Positions 14,002 through 22,851 of a stretch of 64,000 bases of DNA are shown here, one piece after another. The position numbers and the translations under genes are program-made. The DNA comes from Streptosporangium brasiliense (GTDB lineage: Bacteria; Actinomycetota; Actinomycetes; Streptosporangiales; Streptosporangiaceae): assembly GCF_030811595.1 (NCBI RefSeq), contig NZ_JAUSRB010000002.1, positions 3,782,001 to 3,846,000 of the forward strand, written 5' to 3'. The notes below the pieces were generated by a model. The model made no database searches and had not been told where the DNA came from. It saw nothing but the letters and a program-made list of their open reading frames with translations. Within the stretch, counting starts at the first letter, position 1. Each line of letters opens with the position of its first letter.

Positions 14002-16137
14002 ATGGCCGTTACGCGATGGCGCGGGCTCGGTGTCCTGACGGCCCTGGCCCTCGTCGCCCTGCTGGCCGTTCCTGGTCAGGCGCAGGTCGGCAAGGAGCGG
14101 GCGGGCACGATCACCGAGGGCTCCGCGTACTCCGCCGCGATGGGCGGGCCCATCCCGTACAACGTCTACCTGCCCTACGGCTACGGCGACGGCGCGCGGC
14201 GCTACCCGGTGCTCTACCTGCTGCACGGCAGGGGCGACACGATGCAGGCGTGGACCCGGGTCAAGGGCGCGCTGGACCAGCTGATCCGGGACGGGCGGAT
14301 CCCCGCCCTCATCGCGGTCATGCCGGACGCGCCCTGGAGCGGACGCGGCAGCTGGTACGTGGACTCCCGGTACACCGGCGCCGACGAGCCCGGCCGGCCG
14401 GTGGAGACCGCGCTGACCCGTGACCTGGTGGGCCACGTCGACTCCACCTACCGCACCGCGCCGATCCGCGGCGCGCGGATGGTCGGCGGCTACTCCATGG
14501 GCGGCTACGGCGCGCTGCGCCTCACCCTGGCCCACCCGGACCTCTTCGGCGGCGCGCTCGTCCTCAGCCCCGCCGTCTACACGCCGCTGCCGCCGGCCGA
14601 CTCCTCGGCCCGCGACCACGGCGCGTTCGGCCTCGGCGAGGAGAAGTTCGTCGACGAGGTGTATCGCAAGCTCAACTACCCCGACCTGCTGGCCGGCACG
14701 GACCCCGAGCTGCCCGTGCGGCTGTTCGTCGCGGTGGGCGACGACGAGTACGCCAACCCGCGGCCCGCCGACGCCCGCCACGACCTCGACTTCGAGTCCG
14801 AAGCGCTCTACAACGCGGCACGGCGGGCGCCGGGCGTCTCGGCGCAGATGCGCATCCTGGACGGCGGCCACGACTGGAGCGTCTGGGCGCCCGCCTTCGA
14901 GCAGGGCATGGCCGACCTCGGACCCGCGCTGAGCGTCGTCCCACCGACCGGCCTGCCCGCGCCGCTGTACGGCACCGCCGGCACCGACTGGGCGGGCGGC
15001 GTCGCGGCGCAGGCCGACGGCTCGGTGACCCTGGGGCTGGCGGCCGGCGGTCCCGTCGACGGGCAGCCGCACGCGGGCAAGCTGGACGCGGTCCTGATCC
15101 GCCGGGGCCCGGACGGCGCCACGCGGTGGACGAGACAGCTCGGCACCGCCTCCGACGAGCGCCTGTACGGCGTCGCGGCCCTGCCCGACGGCGGCGTGCT
15201 GGCCGCCGGCTACACCAAGGGCGACCTGGACGGCCGCCATCCCGGCAACACCACCGACGACGCGTTCGTGGCGCGGCTGGACGCCGACGGCGCCGTCCGG
15301 TGGCTGACCCAGTTCGGCGCGGCCGGCACCGCCGACCGCGTCTACGGGCTCGCCGCCGCCCCGGACGGCGGCGCGTACCTGGCCGGCTACACCAAGGGCG
15401 CGCTCGCCGGCCCGAACAGCGGTGACAAGGACGCCGTCCTGGTCCGGGTCGCCGCCGACGGGCAGATCACCTGGACCCGCCAGCTCGGCGGCGCCGGCGA
15501 GGACAAGGCCACCGGCGTGGCCGCCGACGGCACCGGCGTCTCCGTGGTCGGCAGCGCCACGGCGGGACTGCCCGGCGCGCCGGCGCTCGGCGGGCTGGAC
15601 GGCTGGATCGCCAGATACGGCACCGACGGCACCCCGCAGTGGGTGTCCGCCGAGGGCGGCACCGGCGACGACCGGCTCGCCGCGGTGACGGTCACCACGG
15701 ACGGGCTCACGGTGGCCACCGGCGAGAGCGGCGGCGACCTCCTGGCCGTGGCCTACACCTCCGGCAACCGGCGCAAGTGGCGCACGGTCGTCGCCACGGC
15801 GGCCCCGGACGCCGGCGCCGCCGTGGTCGCGCTGCCCGGCGGCGCCGTCGAGGTGATCGGCTACACCCGCGGCCGGATCGGGGTGGCGGCGGGCGGCGCC
15901 GACGTGCTGGCCGTACGCCTGTCGGCCGGCGGCGTGCGGCAGGCGGCCGCCCAGTTCGGCACGGCGCGCGACGACGGCGTCGACCCGTTCGCCGAGCCGG
16001 ACCTGTACGCGACGTCGGCCCCGGCAGGGAAGGTGCTGGTGGCCGGGCTGACCTATGGCGCACCCACCGGCGGCGCCGCGCTCGGCAACGGCGACCTGTT
16101 CCTGGCCGCCGTCGACCCCGCCACCGGCCTGCCGTGA
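14002..16137 (+). CDS. Secreted esterase with C-terminal beta-propeller
   Basis: 711 residues. Signal peptide (about 1-29, ending GQAQ), then an esterase-D/antigen-85-like alpha/beta hydrolase domain with nucleophile motif GGYSMGGYGALR and a catalytic-type His in LDGGHDWSVW. From about residue 325 there are tandem blades of the pattern W-x-R-Q-L/F-G ... GVAALPDGG ... AGYTKG, resembling SBBP/delta-60 repeats. The enzyme would act outside the cell on ester bonds, with the propeller serving for binding. Ribosome-binding site GAGGAG at 13989-13994. The last 85 bases overlap the convergent Lnt gene. Confidence 0.82.
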   Translation: MAVTRWRGLGVLTALALVALLAVPGQAQVGKERAGTITEGSAYSAAMGGPIPYNVYLPYGYGDGARRYPVLYLLHGRGDTMQAWTRVKGALDQLIRDGRIPALIAVMPDAPWSGRGSWYVDSRYTGADEPGRPVETALTRDLVGHVDSTYRTAPIRGARMVGGYSMGGYGALRLTLAHPDLFGGALVLSPAVYTPLPPADSSARDHGAFGLGEEKFVDEVYRKLNYPDLLAGTDPELPVRLFVAVGDDEYANPRPADARHDLDFESEALYNAARRAPGVSAQMRILDGGHDWSVWAPAFEQGMADLGPALSVVPPTGLPAPLYGTAGTDWAGGVAAQADGSVTLGLAAGGPVDGQPHAGKLDAVLIRRGPDGATRWTRQLGTASDERLYGVAALPDGGVLAAGYTKGDLDGRHPGNTTDDAFVARLDADGAVRWLTQFGAAGTADRVYGLAAAPDGGAYLAGYTKGALAGPNSGDKDAVLVRVAADGQITWTRQLGGAGEDKATGVAADGTGVSVVGSATAGLPGAPALGGLDGWIARYGTDGTPQWVSAEGGTGDDRLAAVTVTTDGLTVATGESGGDLLAVAYTSGNRRKWRTVVATAAPDAGAAVVALPGGAVEVIGYTRGRIGVAAGGADVLAVRLSAGGVRQAAAQFGTARDDGVDPFAEPDLYATSAPAGKVLVAGLTYGAPTGGAALGNGDLFLAAVDPATGLP

Positions 16138-17570
16138 CCTGAGGACGGGGTGGCCGGGCGGCGCAGCAGGGCGCCGAGCAGGAGCAGGAGCAGCACGGCG
16201 CAGCTCCAGGCGGCCCAGTCACCCCATCTGGCGTACAGGGTCGGCGCGGCCGGCGCGGGGAGGGCGGCGGTGACCGACGCGAACGGCGTGTCCGCGGTCG
16301 GCGCCTCGGCCACGATCCGGCCCTGGGGGTCGCTGAGGACCAGCAGGCCGGCGCGGGGCGCGCGGGCCACGCTGAGCCCGCTCTCGACCCCGCGGGTGAC
16401 CGCCATCCGGCTGTGCAGCCACCCGTCACGGTCGAAGTCCCAGGCGGGCGCGTACAGGGCGGTAGCGCCCCGGTTGCGGTAGTCGCGGACCAGGCCGGGG
16501 TAGTCCAGGTCCTTGCAGATGATCAGGCCCCACGGCTTGCCGGGGACGAAGGCCGGCCGGGTGCCGGTGCGCAGCCCGTCCTCCAGACCCGGGATGAGGT
16601 GGTGCTTGACGTACTCGACCGGCGCGCCGCCGCCCGCGGGGAAGTCGAGCGCCACGTTGTACAGCTCTCCGCCACGGGACACGACCAGCCCGGCGATGAC
16701 GTCGACCCGGTGCCTGGCGGTGATCGCGGACAGCGGAGCGGCCAGGGTCCGCAGGTCCGCGCCGTCGGCGAGGAACGTCTTCTCCGGAGTGACCACGACG
16801 CGCGCCCCCGCCGCCGCGAGGGCCTCGATGCGGGCCGTGTAGCGCCGGACCAGGTCACGGCCCTGCGGCGTGCCGAGCCTGATCAAATCGTTCGGGTGGT
16901 CGGTCGCCAGCAGCGCCACGGTGTCCCGCTGCGCGGGGGGCGGGGTGCGCAGCTGCCAGCCGCCGTAGCCCAGCGCCACCGCGAGGACCGAGCCGAGGAC
17001 GGCCACGAGGCGCAGCCGTCCGGCCGCGGCCGGGGCGAGCAGCGCGGCGATCCCCGACGGTACGGCCATGAGGAGGAACGTGATGCCCCAGACGCCGGCG
17101 GCCGAGGCCGTCTGCAGCACGGGCAGGACGTCGGCCTGGGTGTAGGCCAGGCTCGACCACGCGCCGTGCGGTGTGATCACCGACAGGGCGTACTCCACCG
17201 TGACCCAGGCCGCGGGGACGACGAGGGCCGCCGACAGCGGGCGGCCGCGCGACGTCAGGGCGCGGAAGGCGACCGACGCCAGCCCGAACAGCGACGCCGT
17301 CCCCACGAAGGAGACCGCCACCACCGGCAGCGGTAGCTCGATCGAGTTCAGCGCGTAGTCCCACAGCGGCGCCGTGCCGCCCAGCCACGCGGCGGTCCCG
17401 GCGGCGAAAGCCGTGCCCGCGCCGACTCGGGGCGCGAGTGCCAGCACCGGCAGCGGGGCGAGCCAGGTGCACCACGGCACGGGGTGCAGTCCGCTGCCGG
17501 AGCAGAACAGAAGCGCCGACAGCGCGGCCGCCGCGATCGCGGCGGCGGATCTCCAGGTCTTCGAGTGCAT
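16053..17570 (-). CDS. lnt: Apolipoprotein N-acyltransferase
   Basis: About 505 residues: six N-terminal membrane spans followed by a nitrilase-like domain. The catalytic triad is readable as Glu in VVVTPEKTF, Lys in VKHHLIPGLE and Cys in LIICKDLDYP. It transfers an acyl chain to the N-terminal Cys of lipoproteins at the membrane. The C-terminal tail (about 30 residues, Pro/Ser-rich) is encoded in the zone overlapping the esterase gene. ATG 17570 is preferred, with GGCGGAG upstream; an ATG 12 codons earlier exists. Several lipoproteins in this window would be substrates. Confidence 0.88.
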   Translation of the reverse strand: MHSKTWRSAAAIAAAALSALLFCSGSGLHPVPWCTWLAPLPVLALAPRVGAGTAFAAGTAAWLGGTAPLWDYALNSIELPLPVVAVSFVGTASLFGLASVAFRALTSRGRPLSAALVVPAAWVTVEYALSVITPHGAWSSLAYTQADVLPVLQTASAAGVWGITFLLMAVPSGIAALLAPAAAGRLRLVAVLGSVLAVALGYGGWQLRTPPPAQRDTVALLATDHPNDLIRLGTPQGRDLVRRYTARIEALAAAGARVVVTPEKTFLADGADLRTLAAPLSAITARHRVDVIAGLVVSRGGELYNVALDFPAGGGAPVEYVKHHLIPGLEDGLRTGTRPAFVPGKPWGLIICKDLDYPGLVRDYRNRGATALYAPAWDFDRDGWLHSRMAVTRGVESGLSVARAPRAGLLVLSDPQGRIVAEAPTADTPFASVTAALPAPAAPTLYARWGDWAAWSCAVLLLLLLGALLRRPATPSSGHGRPVAGSTAARNRSPLPSAAPPVGAP

Positions 17571-17643
17571 GCTCCGATGCTCCGCCTGGCGTGGGCGGCG
17601 GGGCATCGCCGCCGCGATCGATCCGGCGGATCACCCGTGCGGA

Positions 17644-18312
17644 CTACGCGCCGGGCACGACGAGGCCCGCCTCGTAGGCGAAGACGACGGCCTGCACCCG
17701 GTCGCGCAGGTCGAGCTTGGTGAGGATGCGGCTGATGTGTGTCTTGACGGTGTGCTCGCTGACGACCAGCTCGGCGGCGATCTCGGCGTTGGACCTGCCG
17801 GCCGCCACCAGCCGCAGCGTCTCGATCTCGCGCTCGGTCAGCGCCCCGAGCCGGCCGGCCAGCCGCGGCGCCACGCCGTGGCCGGGCCGCCGGACCAGGT
17901 CCTGGACCAGCCGCCTGGTGATCGTCGGAGCCAGCAGGGACTCTCCGGCGGCGACCACGCGCACGGCGTGGGCCAGCTCGTCGCGGCGGATGTCCTTGAG
18001 GATGAAGCCGCTCGCCCCGGCCCGCAGCGCGTCGTAGACGTATTCGTCCAGGTCGAACATCGTCAGCACCAGCACTTTCGCGGACGTCGTCGCGCAGATG
18101 CGCCCGGTCGCCTCCACCCCGTCCATGACCGGCATCTGGATGTCCATGAGCACGACGTCCGGCTGGAGCTCCGCCGCCGCCGCGACGGCCGCGAGGCCGT
18201 CGGCCGCCTCGCCGACGACCGTGATGTCCGGCTGGGCGTCGAGGATCAGGGAGAAGCCGCCGCGGAACAGATCCTGGTCGTCGACGATGAGGACGCGCAG
18301 CATGGGCTTCAT
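17644..18312 (-). CDS. LuxR/NarL-type response regulator
   Basis: 222 residues. Receiver domain with acidic pocket LIVDDQDLF and phospho-acceptor Asp in VVLMDIQMPVMDG. The C-terminal LuxR helix-turn-helix is LTEREIETLRLVAAGRSNAEIA followed by SEHTVKTHISRILTKLDLRDR. Partner of the histidine kinase encoded upstream with an ATGA overlap (18309-18312). An internal ATG (18303) gives the alternative start MLRVLIVDD. The target genes are unknown; neighbours Lnt and DoxX suggest envelope functions, which is only inference. Confidence 0.92.
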   Translation of the reverse strand: MKPMLRVLIVDDQDLFRGGFSLILDAQPDITVVGEAADGLAAVAAAAELQPDVVLMDIQMPVMDGVEATGRICATTSAKVLVLTMFDLDEYVYDALRAGASGFILKDIRRDELAHAVRVVAAGESLLAPTITRRLVQDLVRRPGHGVAPRLAGRLGALTEREIETLRLVAAGRSNAEIAAELVVSEHTVKTHISRILTKLDLRDRVQAVVFAYEAGLVVPGA

Positions 18313-19403
18313 CTAACCGGAAGCACCGCGGACACGACGAACCCCCCGGGGCCCGGCCCGGCGTGCAGGGTCCCGCCGCAGGCCGCCGCCCGCTCCCGCA
18401 TGCCGGTCAGCCCGTGACCGTCCCCGGTGCCCCCGGCGCCGCCGCCGTCGTCGGCGATCACGACCTCCAGTGACGCCCGCGTCCAGGTCAGCCGGACCCG
18501 TACGGCACCCGCGTCCGAGTGGCGCAGCACGTTCGTCAGCGCCTCCTGGACGATCCGGTAGGCGGCGACGTCGACCTCGGCGGAGATCCGGCGCGGCTCA
18601 CCCTCGCGGGCCAGCGTCACCTTCAGCCCGGTCCGCCCGGTCCGGTCGACGAGCTCGGGCAGGGAGTCGACCCCCGGGCGCGGCCCCCTGCCCGCGTCCT
18701 CTCCCGAGCGCAGCGTGCCGAGCAGGTCGCGCAGCTGTACCAGCGCCCCGCGGCCGATCTCGCCGATCGCGTCGAAGGCCGCCTCGGCGCGCGCCGGGTC
18801 CGAGCGCATCGCCACGGGTCCCGCCTCGGCCTGCACCACCATGAGGCCGACGGAGTGGGTCACGATGTCGTGCATGTCGCGCGCGATGCGGGTGCGCTCC
18901 CGCGCGGCCGCCGCGTCGCGCTCCTGGGCGAGCCTGCGGGCGCGCTCCTCCAGCTCGGCGGCCTGCGCGCGACGGGCGCGGGCACCGGTCCCCAGGGCGT
19001 AGGCGGCGACGAGCGCCGTGCCCAGGAAGCGGTAGGTCTCCGGCCCCTCCTGCGGCAGGACGAGGGAGAAGGCCGCGATCAGCCCGGCGACCGGGATCGA
19101 CAGCAGGCGCTGCCGGGGCGTGCCCAGCGCCGCGATGGTGTAGAGGCTCACCATCGGCCCGTACGGCAGCAGCGGCTTCTCCCACATCACCATCGCGCTC
19201 ATGGCCAGCGCGACCACCAGCCCCGTCGCCATCGGAGCCCTGCGCCGCCACAGTATGGGCACCGAGGCGAGCACGGCCAGCGCCACGACCCACCACGCGC
19301 GCGGTGCGGGCAGCAGCAGGGGGACGACGGTCGCCGCGGTGACGGCCATGGTGATGGCGAGGTCGATCCGGGCCGGCGGCGACTCCCGCAGCCACTGCGC
19401 CAC
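18309..19403 (-). CDS. DesK-type sensor histidine kinase
   Basis: 364 residues. Several N-terminal membrane spans make up a sensing module without a large external loop. A HisKA_3 dimerisation helix follows, with phospho-acceptor His in RIARDMHDIVTHSVGLMV. The C-terminal ATPase domain has the N-box EALTNVLRHSDA and the G-boxes (IADDGGGAGG, GHGLTGMRERA). It phosphorylates the adjacent NarL-type regulator. The architecture is typical of actinomycete membrane-stress sensors. Confidence 0.92.
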   Translation of the reverse strand: MAQWLRESPPARIDLAITMAVTAATVVPLLLPAPRAWWVVALAVLASVPILWRRRAPMATGLVVALAMSAMVMWEKPLLPYGPMVSLYTIAALGTPRQRLLSIPVAGLIAAFSLVLPQEGPETYRFLGTALVAAYALGTGARARRAQAAELEERARRLAQERDAAAARERTRIARDMHDIVTHSVGLMVVQAEAGPVAMRSDPARAEAAFDAIGEIGRGALVQLRDLLGTLRSGEDAGRGPRPGVDSLPELVDRTGRTGLKVTLAREGEPRRISAEVDVAAYRIVQEALTNVLRHSDAGAVRVRLTWTRASLEVVIADDGGGAGGTGDGHGLTGMRERAAACGGTLHAGPGPGGFVVSAVLPVR

Positions 19404-19577
19404 TGTGGGACTCCTGACGTCGGTCCGCCGGCCCCGCGGCCGGTTGGTCCGCCGAGCCTACGACGGCGCCGCGGTGCGCGCGTCAGCCGCCGGAGGGATC
19501 ACCGGCGTCACTCCCGGGAATGAGCCCGCGGGCCTGACAGGGGTCGCGGAAAATCGTCATACGGACCGTTTACTGTT

Positions 19578-19590
19578 AGGAAAGTTTCCT
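19578..19590. promoter_or_regulatory. Palindromic AGGAAA/TTTCCT site in the divergent intergenic region
   Basis: AGGAAAGTTTCCT is a perfect inverted repeat with a single central base, embedded in GTTAGGAAAGTTTCC followed by an AT run (TTTATATTTTT). GTTAGGAAA-type sequences recur before secreted-hydrolase genes in related actinomycetes. Here it lies between the sensor kinase (minus) and DoxX (plus), about 165 bases before the latter. No coding sequence is visible in the remainder of 19404-19754. Confidence 0.45.
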
Positions 19591-19754
19591 TTATATTTTT
19601 GGCAACCTCCCAGCAAAGGAGTGCCGCGCCGCCCGGTCGGGCGCTGACAGACCTCGCCGATCTGCGTCCCGCCGCGTCGGCGTGGTCACGTGACCCGGAT
19701 GTCGCCCGGACCGGACGGTTGTCAATCACAGGAGCTCATGCCCGAAGGAGATCG

Positions 19755-20249
19755 ATGAATCACGACCAGGTCCGTGGCGCCGTGCTGTCGTTGTTCCGAA
19801 CCGTGATCGGACTGCTGTTCGCCTGCCATGGGGCGGCGAGCCTGTTCGGCGTCCTCGGTGGTCCGAACGGCGGCAGGCCGCCGGAGTTCGGGGCGTGGCC
19901 GGGATGGTGGGCAGCGGTGATCGAATTCGGCGGCGGGAGCCTCGTGCTGCTCGGCCTGGCCACCCGCGTCGCCGCGCTGCTCTGCTCCGGGACGATGGCC
20001 TACGCCTACTTCGTCGTCCATCAGCCGAAAGGGCTGTTCCCGATCGTCAACGGAGGCGAGCCCGCGGCGCTGTTCGCCTGGTCGTTCCTGATGCTGGCCG
20101 TGCTCGGCGGCGGCCCCTGGGCGCTGGACGCGCTCACCGCCCAGCGCCGGAAGCGGGCCGCGGGCCGGGCCGCGGCACTCCCGGAAGAGCGGCCCGGAGT
20201 GGCCGTCATCCGCCGGATGCCGAAGGCGCGCCTGCGCCGCAGCCCCTGA
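19755..20249 (+). CDS. DoxX-family membrane protein
   Basis: 164 residues with four predicted membrane spans. It opens with FRTVIGLLFACHGAASLFGVLGG, the DoxX signature, and contains EFGGGSLVLLGLATRVAALLCSG. A basic tail of about 35 residues is cytoplasmic. DoxX proteins associate with thiol-redox and superoxide-detoxification systems in actinobacteria. A strong AAGGAG (19745-19750) sets ATG 19755 as the start. Confidence 0.88.
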   Translation: MNHDQVRGAVLSLFRTVIGLLFACHGAASLFGVLGGPNGGRPPEFGAWPGWWAAVIEFGGGSLVLLGLATRVAALLCSGTMAYAYFVVHQPKGLFPIVNGGEPAALFAWSFLMLAVLGGGPWALDALTAQRRKRAAGRAAALPEERPGVAVIRRMPKARLRRSP

Positions 20250-20280
20250 CCCCGGAGGGGGCCTGAGGTCCCGCCGGACC

Positions 20281-20535
20281 CGGGTCCGGATCCCGGTCCA
20301 CCGTCACCGGCCGGTCATCGAGGCCCCCACCGGCATCACCTTCGTCGGCTACGAGAACCCGCCCGGCGTCACCACCGCCGAGCAGCGGATCCAGAGCTGG
20401 CTCTCCAGCGACCGCGCCGACTGGTACAACCACGTCAACCTCACCACCCACGAGAGCGGCGGCCACTTCATCCCATGGGAGATCCCCGACGGCTGGGTCG
20501 ACGACCTGCGCCGCACCTTCCGCGGCCGGCGCTGA
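20281..20535 (+). pseudogene. Epoxide-hydrolase-like C-terminal remnant
   Basis: An open stretch without a usable start ends at TGA 20533-20535. It reads IPVHRHRPVIEAPTGITFVG, then VNLTTHESGGHFIPWEIPDG and WVDDLRRTFRG. The GGHF-x6-P segment with its catalytic-type His is the C-terminal end of epoxide-hydrolase-like alpha/beta hydrolases. The nucleophile domain is missing, so the gene is decayed. It lies directly after the DoxX stop. Confidence 0.65.
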
Positions 20536-20642
20536 ACCACACCGCCGGAGATCGCCGCCGGCGCTGGACCACGCCGCCGGAGCCCCCGACAGCCGCCGCA
20601 TGCGGCATCATGATCTTTGACGTTGTATGGGAGGAACGGCAG

Positions 20643-21026
20643 GTGCAGAACAGATCTGGCGATGTCGACCGCTTCATGGCGGCCCTCGATCACCCGTTGA
20701 AGGCGGGTGTCGAACAGCTCAGATCGGCGATCTTGGCGTCGAACAGCGACATTTCCGAGCATGTGAAATGGAACGCCCCGAGCTTCCGCCATGACGGGGA
20801 GGACCGGGTGACCTTCCGGCTCCAGCCGGGGAATCGGCTGCAACTCGTCTTCCACCGTGGGGCGAAGGTCCGGGCCGACGGCGCCGAGTTCGCCTTCCAG
20901 GATCCAACGGGTCTGATGACGTGGCTCGCGCCTGACCGTGCTGTCGTCACGCTCCCGGACCTGGAAGCCGTCCGGTCCCAGCAGGTGGTGGTGGTGTCCT
21001 TGGTGAACCGGTGGGTCCGGGCGTAG
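20643..21026 (+). CDS. DUF1801-domain protein
   Basis: 127 residues beginning at GTG 20643, chosen because GGGAGG (20629-20634) lies 8 bases upstream. DUF1801-type features are HPLKAGVEQLRSAILASNSDISEHVKWNAPSF and a later MTWLAPDRAVVTLPD. The family is of unknown molecular function, with a fold related to frataxin/YdhG proteins. An ATG at 20610 is an in-frame alternative. It stands alone, followed by a terminator hairpin. Confidence 0.75.
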   Translation: MQNRSGDVDRFMAALDHPLKAGVEQLRSAILASNSDISEHVKWNAPSFRHDGEDRVTFRLQPGNRLQLVFHRGAKVRADGAEFAFQDPTGLMTWLAPDRAVVTLPDLEAVRSQQVVVVSLVNRWVRA

Positions 21027-21078
21027 CGGCGGGGTAGGGCGGCTCACCGGGCGCCTTCCGACGGTCGGTGGGAACGGC

Positions 21079-21112
21079 GGAGCCCTTCCACCGGCACGGG
21101 TGGAAGGGCTCC
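21079..21112. terminator. Perfect 14-bp stem hairpin between convergent genes
   Basis: GGAGCCCTTCCACC (21079-21092) pairs exactly with GGTGGAAGGGCTCC (21099-21112) around a 6-base loop. It lies between the DUF1801 gene (plus) and the secreted repeat protein (minus), so it can serve both as a bidirectional terminator. There is no T-run, as is usual in high-GC actinomycetes. Part of the stem sequence (GGTGGAAGGG) is copied again at about 21137. Confidence 0.8.
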
Positions 21113-21161
21113 GGGTCACATGCTCCGGGTCACACCGGTGGAAGGGCCCTGGGCCAGGGGG

Positions 21162-22061
21162 TCAGCCCGGGGGGAAGTTGCCGTTCTTGGCGACCGGCAG
21201 GGCCAGCTGGCTGGCGCCGCTGAGGACGGCCTGCTCGATCGGGAGTCCGGCGAGGACGGGGTTGATGTGCCGCAGCGTCAGCGAGACCGTGGGCAGGGCC
21301 GGGGTGGCGAGGTCGAACTTCTCCAGGTCGATCCACCGGACGATGTTGAACACCTCACTCGGGATGTTGTCGCCGGCCTTCTGCACCGGGACGCACAGCT
21401 GGCGGGCGTAGAGGACCTGCGCGCCGTGCGTGGGGATCATCGGGGTCAGGACGGGGTTGAGCTGGCGCAGGGACAGCTGCTGGTTCAACGGGGTGTTGGG
21501 TGTGATGCCGTAGCACTTGAGGTCGATGTGGCGGACGAGCGACAGCACCTCGGGGGGTGGGGCCACGTTGTTCTTGATGACCGGCACGCACAGTTGCTGC
21601 GGGGTGTTCATGGAGATCTGCGTGCGCGGCAGGGTCTGGAACAGCGGGTTGAGGTGGCTGAGCACGAGGCCCGTGGTCACCGTGGTGCCGGAGATCTTGT
21701 AGCAGGCCAGGTCGATGTATTTGATGAAGTCGATCGCGGGCGACGGCGGGACCTGGGTGTTCTTGGCGACCGGCACGCACAGCTGCTCACGCTGGCCGAG
21801 GGTGACGGTCTCGATCGGCAGGGTGCTGAGCACGGGGTTGATGTGCCGTAGCGTGAGCGTGGCGGCCGGAGGCTGGTACGGGCTGGTCCTGAAGCATTCA
21901 AGATCGAGGAAGGCGGTCAGATCCTTCGGCGTCGGCAGCGCGAGGGCGCTGGCGGGCGGTACGCAGAGGAACGCCACGGCGAGCATCGCGACGGCGGCGG
22001 ATGCGAGGCGCCGGAGCGTCGATTTTCTACGCCCGTGAATTTCAGTTACGGATCGGTCCAT
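21162..22061 (-). CDS. Secreted four-repeat cysteine protein (DUF7450-like)
   Basis: 299 residues. Signal peptide ending around SALA, then four repeats of about 66 residues each. The repeat consensus is DLxCY...LxLRHLNPVL...LCVPVxKN: LTLRHINPVL, LVLSHLNPLF, LSLRQLNPVL, LTLRHINPVL, each followed by LCVPVAKN or a variant. Repeats 1-3 carry a Cys near their start and one in LCVPV. Repeat 4 has lost both (DLEKFDL, LALPVAKN). Function is unknown; an extracellular structural or binding role is likely. ATG 22061 is preceded by TTGGAG. Confidence 0.72.
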   Translation of the reverse strand: MDRSVTEIHGRRKSTLRRLASAAVAMLAVAFLCVPPASALALPTPKDLTAFLDLECFRTSPYQPPAATLTLRHINPVLSTLPIETVTLGQREQLCVPVAKNTQVPPSPAIDFIKYIDLACYKISGTTVTTGLVLSHLNPLFQTLPRTQISMNTPQQLCVPVIKNNVAPPPEVLSLVRHIDLKCYGITPNTPLNQQLSLRQLNPVLTPMIPTHGAQVLYARQLCVPVQKAGDNIPSEVFNIVRWIDLEKFDLATPALPTVSLTLRHINPVLAGLPIEQAVLSGASQLALPVAKNGNFPPG

Positions 22062-22239
22062 TGTGGCTCCAAAATTTGGGGCAGGCCTCCTTGCCACCGA
22101 GTGTGTGCCGCCGCGGCCGGACTTACAATATCGCTGACCATTTTTGTCGTACTCGAAATTCGGGTCGGCGGGCCGGGGAGTTGTTAACGGGCATAAAAGC
22201 GTTATTGGTTCGCTGAAAATCGGAGCGCGGCGGCTCCGC

Positions 22240-22329
22240 CACCGGCACGGCTGCGAGGGCCCGCACGCCTGCAAGGACCCGCACCCTTACAGGGGCCCAC
22301 ACACCTGCAAGGACCCGCACGTCTGCGGT
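22240..22329. repeat. 18-bp minisatellite, five degenerate units
   Basis: Five consecutive 18-base units, starting at 22240, 22258, 22276, 22294 and 22312, follow the pattern G-R-CCCGCAC-N2-CTGCAAG. In one plus-strand frame they encode a His/Cys hexapeptide series (GPHACK, DPHPYR, GPHTCK, DPHVCG). That frame lacks a convincing start, so coding is doubtful. It lies upstream of the secreted repeat protein promoter. Confidence 0.75.
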
Positions 22330-22851
22330 GATCATCTCCACCGCCGCCCCTGCCCGACGGACCGCACCCGGTCCGCGGCCCCGTGCCCGGACCGCGCCGG
22401 CGGCTGGAGGTTCACCAAACCCGGGGGAAGACGTTAGCCAGGCCCGGCGGAAAGGAGAGCGGGCCGCCATTCATCCCCCTTTTGCGGCCCTCCTGAAATA
22501 TCGCCGAGAGGCGTAAAAGGTCAAATGGGAAGCGGCGGGAAGAAGTGGCAGGATCGGGATATCGTACGGTGCGCGCCGGACGGAAGTCCCGGCGACGTGA
22601 AAGGCGGCCGGGACGAGCGAAAAAGGACTTCCGAAGCTCGCCGGGAGCGACAAGGACACCCGCGCTCACAACGCCAAGCCCCGCGCGGTACTTCGCCGCG
22701 ACGCCCACCCACCAAGGCCACACGTTCACCCTCGGTCACCACCGACGGAGGCGGCCTGCTGTCACCCGTCCCGCCGACACACACCACACCCGAAGTCACC
22801 ACTCGATGATGGAGAGCGACACGAGTGGTGACCGCGAGCCTCACAACCGGC
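22330..22851. other. Noncoding interval downstream of the rhamnosidase gene
   Basis: No frame here has gene-like protein content, codon use and a ribosome-binding site together. There is an AT-richer patch around 22480-22560. The rest is C-rich with repeated ACC/CAC on the plus strand. I see nothing else in it. Confidence 0.5.

Noticed and set aside
22144..22437. Plus-strand frame with His/Cys hexapeptide repeats as a metal-binding protein
   Set aside because: It begins at TTG without a ribosome-binding site and overlaps the promoter region of the divergent gene; its tail has shadow-like composition.
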